A stretch of DNA of 64,000 nucleotides. Source: Marmoricola sp. (GTDB taxonomy: Bacteria > Actinomycetota > Actinomycetes > Propionibacteriales > Nocardioidaceae). Where the stretch lies: contig JAOPYE010000008.1 of the NCBI GenBank assembly GCA_025964775.1, forward strand, positions 1-64,000. Reading direction: 5' to 3'. The position numbers and the translations under genes were made by a program. The notes under the pieces were generated by a model that ran no database searches, was not told the origin of the DNA, and was given only the letters and a program-made list of their open reading frames with translations. Below, in pieces: positions 58,000-64,000 of the stretch. Position 1 is the stretch's first letter. Each line of letters starts with the position of its first letter.

Positions 58000-58844
58000 A
58001 GCAGCCCCAGCTCGACGAGGTCGTCGTGCGGCTCGAGCACGCTGCACGAGCCGAACCCGGTGAACCAGCGTCGTGTCCGCTCAGCCTCCTCGGTGTCGAA
58101 GCCGTGGAGCAGCGCAGCCGTCGATTCCTCGGCGAGCACGTCGGCCGGGTCATCGCCGTCCAGACCGGCGCGGGTTGCGCGGAGCACGTTGAGGAAGCCG
58201 TGGTGCGTGAGTCCTGACTCCGTGTCGATCTGCCGGACGGCGTGGTGCAGGCCGGCGGTGCACTTGAACGCGAGCTCGCGATCCAACGCCGCCGTGATGG
58301 CGTCGCCGAGCTCACCGCAGGTCGGGAACGCGGCCTGGTCCGCGCCGCCGGTGCGGAACTTCAACCGGAGGTCGTACGCGGCGAGCTCGTCGAGCGCGGC
58401 CAGCCAGCCGGCTGACGGCGGTCCGTCGAGCTTCGGTGGTTCCACGTAGACGGGGAGGTTGCCGAGGTCGGCCTCGAGCTGGTCGAGCGCGGTGATCGCC
58501 CGCTTGGCGTTGTGAGCCAGGTCGGCTTCGTTGCGCAGAGCGAGCTCGAGGGCGCGGAGCTCGAGCAGGGGAGCGCGGGTCGCCCAGCGGACAGCGGGTT
58601 CGATCGCTCCCGCGCCACCGGTGACCACGAGGTTGATCGCGAGCGGGATCTCGTCGCCCTCGTCGAGGACGTCGATCAAGTCGGGCAGCTTGACGTCACT
58701 GACCACGAAGCCGCCCACCAGTTCCGCGTACTCGGAAATCTGGTGGCTCCGGTGCTCGCTGACCGCCCGCTCAAGGGGCGCGTTGCCCGGCGGGAAGATC
58801 GCGGCGTCGTCGATCAGGTCGGTCAACCAGGCTGGTGCGCTCAC
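57996..58844 (-). CDS. Uncharacterised protein coupled to fumarylacetoacetase (candidate pathway enzyme)
   Basis: A 282-residue cytosolic protein whose family I cannot name. Strand-helix alternation (GGFVVSDVKLPDLIDVL, IPLAINLVVTGG, LPVYVEPP, LRLKFRTGG, LAFKCTAGLHHAVR) suggests a TIM-barrel-like fold, with conserved-looking Lys/Arg and His-His at strand ends as possible active-site residues. It overlaps fahA by four bases and starts only 22 bases from the divergent homogentisate dioxygenase gene. Since no zeta-class GST or DinB-type maleylacetoacetate isomerase is visible in the window, this protein is a candidate for that step (inference only). Confidence 0.75.
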   Translation of the reverse strand: MSAPAWLTDLIDDAAIFPPGNAPLERAVSEHRSHQISEYAELVGGFVVSDVKLPDLIDVLDEGDEIPLAINLVVTGGAGAIEPAVRWATRAPLLELRALELALRNEADLAHNAKRAITALDQLEADLGNLPVYVEPPKLDGPPSAGWLAALDELAAYDLRLKFRTGGADQAAFPTCGELGDAITAALDRELAFKCTAGLHHAVRQIDTESGLTHHGFLNVLRATRAGLDGDDPADVLAEESTAALLHGFDTEEAERTRRWFTGFGSCSVLEPHDDLVELGLL

Positions 58845-58866
58845 CCCGCCACGCTAACGTGGTCCC

Positions 58867-60075
58867 GTGGCGTATTACAGATCCCTCGGAGATGTGCCCA
58901 AGACCCGTCATACCGCTTTTCGGGGGCCGGACGGGGCGCTGCGCTTCGAGGAGCTGATGGGCGAAGAGGGCTTCTCCTCGGATTCCTCGTTGCTCTACCA
59001 CTGCGGTGTTCCGTCAGCGATCGTCGACAGCGTCGTCTGGGACCTGCCCGACCTGCGCACGACCGCCAACCATCCACTGAAGCCGAGGCACCTGAGATTG
59101 CACGAGCTGACGCCACCACCGGCGGGCGAACCCGACGCTGTTCAGCACCGTCGCCTCGTCCTGGGCAACGGCGACGTCCGGATCAGCTACGTCACCGCCA
59201 CGCACCCGTCCCCGCTGTACCGCAACGCGGTCGGCGACGAAGCCGTGTTCGTCGAGGCCGGCAGCGGCAGTGTCGAGACCGTCTTCGGCGTCCTGGCCTA
59301 CCGGGCCGGCGACTACGTGATCCTGCCGCGAGCGACCACGCACCGCTGGTTGCCGGCCGAGCCGAGCCGCCTGTACGCGATCGAGGCCAACAGCCACATC
59401 GGGCCGCCGAAGCGCTACCTCTCCCGCTTCGGCCAGCTGCTGGAGCACGCGCCGTACTGCGAACGCGACCTGGTCGGGCCGGCCAGCACCCACCTGGTCG
59501 ACGGAGCCGACGTCGAGGTGCTCGTCAAGCACCGCGGCAACGGGCCCAAGAGCGGGAACAGTGGGTTGGTCGGGACCCGGCTGACCTACGCCACCCATCC
59601 GTTCGACGTGGTCGGCTGGGACGGCTGCCTCTACCCCTACACGTTCAACGTCGAGGACTTCATGCCGATCACCGGCAAGGTCCACCAGCCGCCGCCGGTG
59701 CACCAGGTCTTCGAAGGCAACAACTTCGTGATCTGCAACTTCTGCCCGCGCAAGGTCGACTACCACCCGGACTCGATACCGGTGCCGTACTACCACTCGA
59801 ACGTCGACTCGGACGAGGTGATGTTCTACGTCGCCGGGGACTACGAAGCGCGCAAGGGCAGCGGCATCGGGCTCGGCTCCATCTCGCTGCACCCGGGCGG
59901 CTACGCCCACGGACCGCAGCCCTCGGCGATCGAGGCGTCGATCGGGGCCGAGTACTTCGACGAGCTCGCGGTGATGGTCGACACCTTCCGCCCCCTCGAG
60001 CTCGGCGAGGCCGCCCTGGCCAGCGAGGATCCGGCGTACGCGTGGACCTGGGCCGGCCGCGGCCCGGTACTCTGA
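58867..60075 (+). CDS. hmgA: Homogentisate 1,2-dioxygenase
   Basis: Cleaves the ring of homogentisate to maleylacetoacetate using Fe(II). The 402-residue cupin-type protein has PRATTHRW and RLYAIEANSHIGPPKRYLSRFGQLLEHAPYCERDL, then the iron-binding region YYHSNVDSDEVMFYVAGDYEARKGSGIGLGSISLHPGGYAHGPQP. NFCPRKVDYHPDSIPVPYYHSN is a typical actinobacterial HmgA stretch. GTG start, divergent from the unknown protein and fahA. Its stop lies directly before the cobalamin riboswitch. Confidence 0.94.
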   Translation: MAYYRSLGDVPKTRHTAFRGPDGALRFEELMGEEGFSSDSSLLYHCGVPSAIVDSVVWDLPDLRTTANHPLKPRHLRLHELTPPPAGEPDAVQHRRLVLGNGDVRISYVTATHPSPLYRNAVGDEAVFVEAGSGSVETVFGVLAYRAGDYVILPRATTHRWLPAEPSRLYAIEANSHIGPPKRYLSRFGQLLEHAPYCERDLVGPASTHLVDGADVEVLVKHRGNGPKSGNSGLVGTRLTYATHPFDVVGWDGCLYPYTFNVEDFMPITGKVHQPPPVHQVFEGNNFVICNFCPRKVDYHPDSIPVPYYHSNVDSDEVMFYVAGDYEARKGSGIGLGSISLHPGGYAHGPQPSAIEASIGAEYFDELAVMVDTFRPLELGEAALASEDPAYAWTWAGRGPVL

Positions 60076-60189
60076 TTCCGGTGCTCGAGGGGAAGCCGGT
60101 CAGATTCCGGCGCTGACCCGCAGCCGTAGGCCGTCGATGACGGCGAGCCGGACTACCTGGGGTGTCGCAACCGGCTCCCCATCCCCGTC
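60076..60189 (+). promoter_or_regulatory. Cobalamin riboswitch
   Basis: The conserved core is recognisable: GGGGAAGCCGGT, then CAGATTCCGGCGCTGACCCGC (60111-60121 and preceding), CAGCCGTAGG, and the B12-box-like GAGCCGGACTACCTGG (60145-60160). The order and spacing match the adenosylcobalamin family. It sits directly after hmgA and ends about 20 bases before the ATG at 60210, so it should control the DUF4430-like and ECF genes in response to B12. Whether it acts on transcription or translation is not clear from sequence; no T-rich terminator follows. Confidence 0.88.
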
Positions 60190-60209
60190 GAGGCCGCGGG
60201 CGAAGAGAC

Positions 60210-60968
60210 ATGAAGCGCTACCTGCCGCTCCTCCTGCTCCTCGGAGTCTTCGTCCTCGCCGCACCCGCGCAAGCCGCGGCGTGCTCCGGGACGACGGGTG
60301 TCACGGTCGTGGTGCAATTTCCGGACCACACCACGATCAGCTGCGCTCCGGGAAACCCGTCGTCGGGCTACGCCGCGTTGCAAGAAGCCGGCTTCTCGAT
60401 CGCCTACGCCCAGGGCAGCGGAGTAGGTGCGCTGTGCGAGATCGACGGCTACCCGGGCGTCGGTGCCTGTCACACCATGCCGCCGGCGAATGCCTACTGG
60501 GCGTACTTCCACGCGAGCCGCGGCGGGTCTTGGAGTTACAGCGACACGGGAGGAGGCGGCTACGACCCGGCTCCCGGATCGGTCGAGGGCTGGCGCTTCG
60601 GTGCCGGATCAGCTCCCTCGGTTCCACCTCCGGCACGTGTGGCGTCAACCCCGAAACCGACTCCCAAGGCCGCTCCAACAGCCAGACCGAGCCACACGGC
60701 AACGCCGGTCGCGACGCCGAGCGGTCCCCGGTCGACTGCCGCCACACGGACCCCGTCAGCCGCGCCGACGGCCTCGCCCTCCGCCAACGTCGGTGCAGCC
60801 CCGACAGGTCCGCCGACCCCGCCAGCGAGTCCTGGTCTGGCCGCTGGCACCGTCCAGAAGGCGTCGTCGTCCTCGTCGAACGGCTTCGCCTGGATCTGGG
60901 GAGTCGTGCTGATCGCCGTCCTCGGTGGCGCCGCCGGAACCACGGCCGTGCGCCGGCGCCGGAGCTGA
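60210..60968 (+). CDS. Membrane-anchored surface protein with DUF4430-like domain
   Basis: A 252-residue exported protein: signal peptide (KRYLPLLLLLGVFVLAAPAQA), a ~105-residue domain with CSGTTGVTVVVQFPDH, YAALQEAGFSIAYAQ, ALCEIDGYPGVGACHTMPPANAYWAYFHAS and SWSYSDTGGGGYDPAPGSVEGWRFG, then a long Pro/Thr/Ala spacer and a C-terminal membrane helix with RRRRS. The folded part looks like DUF4430, the module also found at the C-terminus of transcobalamin and intrinsic factor. Behind a B12 riboswitch and before ECF genes, it is a likely surface corrinoid receptor (inference). ATG at 60210 avoids overlapping the riboswitch. Confidence 0.78.
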   Translation: MKRYLPLLLLLGVFVLAAPAQAAACSGTTGVTVVVQFPDHTTISCAPGNPSSGYAALQEAGFSIAYAQGSGVGALCEIDGYPGVGACHTMPPANAYWAYFHASRGGSWSYSDTGGGGYDPAPGSVEGWRFGAGSAPSVPPPARVASTPKPTPKAAPTARPSHTATPVATPSGPRSTAATRTPSAAPTASPSANVGAAPTGPPTPPASPGLAAGTVQKASSSSSNGFAWIWGVVLIAVLGGAAGTTAVRRRRS

Positions 60969-60969
60969 C

Positions 60970-62100
60970 GTGCCAGGGTTTTCGCAACGACCCACGATGC
61001 TGCCGAGGGCGCTGCACCCGCTCGCCTGGTGGGGCTGGGCGATCGGCCTCGCCGTCGCCGCCAGCATGACCGGCAACCCGATCCTGCTCGGCCTGATCGT
61101 GGTCGTTGTCTGGCTGGTCGTCGTCGCGCGCCGTACGGACTCACCGTGGGCGCGCGCCTTCCGGTTGTACGCCGTCCTGGGCGTCGTCATCGTCCTCGTC
61201 AGGCTCGTGCTCCATGTCCTGGTCGGGCTGAAGTGGGGCACCATCGAGGTGCTCGCGCTGCCGAGGATCGCGCTCCCGCACTGGGCCGCCGGGATCAACC
61301 TGCTCGGCACCGTCTACCTCGAGGGCTGGCTCGCCGCCGCCGTCCAGGGACTTCAGCTCGCCGTCCTGATCCTCGCGATCGGCGGCGCCAACGCCCTGGC
61401 CAACCCCAAGCGGTTGCTCCGCGCGCTTCCGCACGCGCTGCACGAGGTCGGCACCGCGGTCGTGGTCTCGGTCAGCGTCGCTCCGCAGCTGGCCGAGAGC
61501 GTCCAGCGCGTGCTGCGCGCGCGGCTCCTGCGCGGAGACGCCGGCCGCGGGCTCCGTGCGGTGCCACGAGTCGCGCTGCCGGTCCTCCAGGACACCCTGG
61601 ACAGGTCGCTGCTGCTCGCCGCCGCGATGGAGTCGCGCGGCTACGGCGCGCGCAACAGCGATGCCACGGCTGCAGGTCGACGGCTGCTCACCGGATCGCT
61701 CACGCTGGCCGGGCTGCTCGTGCTCGCCTTCGGTATGTACGACGTTCTCGACCCGACCCGGTCGTTGAGCTGGCTGGGGGCACCCCTCGTCGCCCTCGGG
61801 CTCGCTCTGACGGTGGCCGGGATGGCGCTGGGCGGGCGCGAGATCAAGGTGACGACGTACCGGCGCGACCCGTGGCGGCTGCCGGAGACGCTGACCGTCC
61901 TGGCCGGTTTCGCAGCGGCAGCCGGGATGGTGATCAGCAAGCAAGCCACCCCTGACCTCCTCTGGCTCCCGCTCCAGCCGCTGGCTGCGCCCGGGCTTCC
62001 GATCGCCGCGACGGTCGGCATCGTGCTCGCGGCGTTGCCCGCGTTCGTGACACCACCACCGGCAGCGACCGGCCGGCCGCGCGAAAGGGCTGGGCGATGA
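60970..62100 (+). CDS. ecfT: ECF transporter transmembrane subunit EcfT
   Basis: A 376-residue membrane protein (CbiQ/EcfT family) with ~6-7 helices. The two coupling motifs that bind the ATPases are seen as ARLLRGDAG and AAAMESRGYGAR. The GTG at 60970 follows one base after the surface-protein stop with GGAG upstream; an ATG at 60997 is possible. Its C-terminal two helices (from PETLTVLAGFAAAAGMVI) extend beyond the minimal EcfT. Overlaps the ATPase gene by 4 bases. Confidence 0.88.
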   Translation: MPGFSQRPTMLPRALHPLAWWGWAIGLAVAASMTGNPILLGLIVVVVWLVVVARRTDSPWARAFRLYAVLGVVIVLVRLVLHVLVGLKWGTIEVLALPRIALPHWAAGINLLGTVYLEGWLAAAVQGLQLAVLILAIGGANALANPKRLLRALPHALHEVGTAVVVSVSVAPQLAESVQRVLRARLLRGDAGRGLRAVPRVALPVLQDTLDRSLLLAAAMESRGYGARNSDATAAGRRLLTGSLTLAGLLVLAFGMYDVLDPTRSLSWLGAPLVALGLALTVAGMALGGREIKVTTYRRDPWRLPETLTVLAGFAAAAGMVISKQATPDLLWLPLQPLAAPGLPIAATVGIVLAALPAFVTPPPAATGRPRERAGR

Positions 62101-63743
62101 CCGACGCCATGCAGCCGGGGATCGCGATCGAGCTCGCCGGGGTCTCGGTGACCTACGCCGGCGCGACCGGCCCGGTCCTCAAGGACGTCGATCTCAGCAT
62201 CGAGGAAGGCGAGCTCGTCCTGGTCGTCGGCCGCACCGGGTCCGGCAAGAGCACGCTGCTGGGCGCCCTGAACGGTCTCGTGCCGCACTTCACCGGCGGT
62301 GAGCTCTCCGGGTCGGTCCGGGTGCACGGCCGGAACACCCGCGACCACCGTCCGCGCGATCTTGCCGACCTGGTCGGGGTGGTCGGGCAGGACCCGCTGG
62401 CCGGCTTCGTCACCGACACGGTGGAGGAGGAGCTCGCCTACGGGATGGAGCAACTGGGTCTGGCACCCGCAGTGATGCGCAAGCGCGTCGAGGAGACCCT
62501 CGACCTGCTGGGGATCGCGGACCTGCGCAACGCGCCGCTCACCGAGCTCTCCGGCGGCCAGCAGCAGCGCGTCGCGATCGGTGCGGTGCTGGCTGCCCAT
62601 CCGCGGATCCTGGTCCTCGATGAGCCGACCTCCGCCCTGGACCCGACCGGAGCCGAGGAGGTGCTTGCGGCGATCACGCGCCTCGTGCACGACCTGGCGA
62701 TCACCGTGGTGATCGCCGAGCACCGGGTCGAGCGCGTCCTCGCGTACGCCGACCGGGTGGTGCACGTGGTCGACGGCCGGGTCGAGTCCGGACTCCCGGC
62801 CGAAGTGATGGTGTCCTCGACGATCGCACCGCCGGTCGTCGAGCTCGGCCGGTGGGCCGGCTGGTCCCCGCTGCCGATGTCGGTCCGCGACGGCTGGCGC
62901 GCCGCCGCCCCCCTCCGGGCACAGTTGGTTGAGGACGCGGTCCTGCCCTCGGTGGTTGAGGAAGGCCGTCCCGGCCTGTCTCGAAACCCCCTCCTCACCG
63001 CCCGCAAGCTCTCCGTCCGACACGGCGACCTGGTCGCCGTCCGCGAGGTCGGCCTCGCCGTACGAGCCGGCGAGATCACCGCGCTGATGGGCCGCAACGG
63101 CTCCGGCAAGTCCAGCCTGCTGTGGGCCCTGCAGGGGTCAGGAACCAGGGCGACCGGAACTGTCGAGATCGGCGGGGCCGACCCCCGCGATCTCGCCCCT
63201 GCCGTACGACGTACCCGCATCGGGCTGGTTCCGCAGACCCCGTCGGACCTGCTGTACCTGCCGACCGTGGCCGCCGAGTGCGCCCAGGCAGACCGCGAGT
63301 CGGGCCTGGAACCGGGTTCCTGCCGGCAGCTGCTGGACAGGATCGTCCCGGACGTCGCCGACGACCTGCATCCCCGGGACCTGTCCGAGGGCCAGCGGCT
63401 CGGCCTGGTCCTCGCGATCCAGCTCACCGCCGATCCGGAGGTGCTGCTGCTCGACGAGCCGACACGTGGCCTCGACTACCAGGCGAAGAGCGCGTTGTCA
63501 GCGGTGCTGCGGGAGCTGACGGACCGTGGTCGCGCGATCCTGCTCTCCACGCACGACGTCGAGTTCGTGGCCGAGGCTTCGGACCGGGTCCTGGTGATGG
63601 CGGCCGGCGAGTTCGTCGCCGACGGCCCGACCGCGGAGGTGCTCACCGCCAGTCCTGCCTTTGCCCCGCAGGTGGCCAAGGTGCTCGGCCACGGCCTGCT
63701 CACCGTCGCGGACGCGGTCGCGCGGTTCGGTGACCTGAGATGA
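62097..63743 (+). CDS. ecfA: ECF transporter fused double ATPase (EcfA-EcfA')
   Basis: A 548-residue protein with two ABC domains. Domain 1 (~10-235): Walker A GRTGSGKST, signature [15 protein letters not shown], Walker [14 protein letters not shown]. Domain 2 (~302-540): Walker A GRNGSGKSS, signature LSEGQRLGLVLA (Glu for Gly) and Walker B VLLLDEPTRGLDY. The domains differ, as in EcfAA' heterodimers. The linker at residues 285-297 is encoded by a palindromic repeat (62951-62987). Overlaps ecfT and the next gene by 4 bases. Confidence 0.9.
   Translation: MTDAMQPGIAIELAGVSVTYAGATGPVLKDVDLSIEEGELVLVVGRTGSGKSTLLGALNGLVPHFTGGELSGSVRVHGRNTRDHRPRDLADLVGVVGQDPLAGFVTDTVEEELAYGMEQLGLAPAVMRKRVEETLDLLGIADLRNAPLTELSGGQQQRVAIGAVLAAHPRILVLDEPTSALDPTGAEEVLAAITRLVHDLAITVVIAEHRVERVLAYADRVVHVVDGRVESGLPAEVMVSSTIAPPVVELGRWAGWSPLPMSVRDGWRAAAPLRAQLVEDAVLPSVVEEGRPGLSRNPLLTARKLSVRHGDLVAVREVGLAVRAGEITALMGRNGSGKSSLLWALQGSGTRATGTVEIGGADPRDLAPAVRRTRIGLVPQTPSDLLYLPTVAAECAQADRESGLEPGSCRQLLDRIVPDVADDLHPRDLSEGQRLGLVLAIQLTADPEVLLLDEPTRGLDYQAKSALSAVLRELTDRGRAILLSTHDVEFVAEASDRVLVMAAGEFVADGPTAEVLTASPAFAPQVAKVLGHGLLTVADAVARFGDLR
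62925..62987. repeat. 37-bp palindromic repeat (copy B) inside the ecfA coding sequence, with a partial copy upstream
   Basis: Bases 62951-62987 match copy A at 56746-56782 except in the central bases (GTCC versus GGCA). A partial relative (TTGGTTGAGGACGCGG) precedes it around 62927. In the ecfA frame it encodes SVVEEGRPGLSRN, residues 285-297, between the two ABC domains. The reading frame is kept and no stop is introduced. Confidence 0.88.
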
Positions 63744-64000
63744 GTACGGTGCCGCACGGCCGCACGCCGGCCATCCGACTCCGCCCGCGTTCGACGGTCG
63801 CTATCGCCCTGGCTGTCGTGGCCAGCGGGATCGCGTTCTGCTGGCCGTTGTTCGTCTCCTCGCACTCGGCGCTGTCGTCGAACAGCAGTGCGCCGCTGAT
63901 CCTCGGTCTGCTGCTTCCCGTCGTGCTCGCAGTCGTGCTGTTCGAGATCAGCGAGGGTGGGCTCGATCCGAAGGCCGTCGCGATGCTGGGCGTGCTCTCG
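63740..64000 (+). CDS. Putative ECF S component / membrane protein (3' end outside window)
   Basis: The first 87 residues are visible. A basic N-terminus (RTPAIRLRPRS) is followed by a helix TVAIALAVVASGIAFCWPLF and a second APLILGLLLPVVLAVVLFEIS. Its ATG overlaps the ecfA stop, and in this operon type the substrate-binding S component commonly follows, so it is probably the B12-binding subunit. The gene is cut by the window edge, so family and length cannot be confirmed. Confidence 0.65.
   Translation, partial: MSTVPHGRTPAIRLRPRSTVAIALAVVASGIAFCWPLFVSSHSALSSNSSAPLILGLLLPVVLAVVLFEISEGGLDPKAVAMLGVLS

Overview
The window is about 69-70% GC and fully packed with actinobacterial genes. Many genes start at GTG, and neighbours often overlap by 4 bases. 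Three things point to a high-GC actinomycete, probably Nocardioidaceae or a close relative: the block prfB-ftsE-ftsX-M23 peptidase-smpB, the 180-kDa class NAD-glutamate dehydrogenase, and a DUF222/HNH protein. That placement is inference. I see no phage, insertion sequence, CRISPR array or tRNA gene. The one structural RNA gene is a complete tmRNA (33145-33517).

Layout. 1-8.9 kb: 5'-cut HNH protein, tryptophan 2,3-dioxygenase, giant glutamate dehydrogenase, amidase, short-chain dehydrogenase. 8.9-10.9 kb: minus-strand operon of a signal-peptide/anchor surface protein and a sortase. 11.1-19.7 kb: NHEJ genes (Ku; ligase and polymerase domains of LigD as two separate genes) with a five-gene MacAB-like exporter operon, carrying two adaptors and a lipoprotein, between them. 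19.7-22.9 kb: an animal-type heme peroxidase/dioxygenase followed after one base by a cytochrome P450, the two halves that fungal oxylipin synthases carry fused. 23-26 kb: sedolisin peptidase; TetR regulator divergent from an NAD(P)-binding oxidoreductase with perfect inverted-repeat operators. 26-33.5 kb: prfB, ftsE, ftsX, M23 peptidase, smpB, amidohydrolase, SDR and ssrA. 33.5-45.5 kb: DsrE-like and NTF2-like proteins, an HD/LuxR regulator, an ABC-2 exporter, mannosyltransferase and GT4 glycosyltransferase, MBL hydrolase, HIT protein, SDR, DUF3048 lipoprotein, and TetR with a divergent unknown gene. 45.5-49.3 kb: YqgE, DUF3039, M43-type metalloprotease, superfamily 2 helicase.

49.3-60.1 kb is largely tyrosine catabolism and amino-acid uptake. 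It holds an Lrp regulator divergent from 4-hydroxyphenylpyruvate dioxygenase, an AurF-type diiron oxygenase with its TetR and DUF4873 partners, a polar amino-acid ABC transporter with two different ATPases, fumarylacetoacetase, and homogentisate 1,2-dioxygenase. An uncharacterised 282-residue protein is translationally coupled to fumarylacetoacetase, and no recognisable maleylacetoacetate isomerase is present. 60.1-64 kb: a cobalamin riboswitch heads an operon of a membrane-anchored DUF4430-like surface protein and an ECF transporter (EcfT, fused double ATPase, start of a putative S component). This looks like a vitamin B12 (or corrinoid) capture-and-import system.

The best leads are the split peroxidase-P450 pair, the B12-riboswitch surface-protein/ECF operon, the unknown protein at the missing isomerase step, and a 37-bp palindromic interspersed repeat. 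One copy of that repeat lies between genes and another is read in frame as the linker of the fused ECF ATPase.
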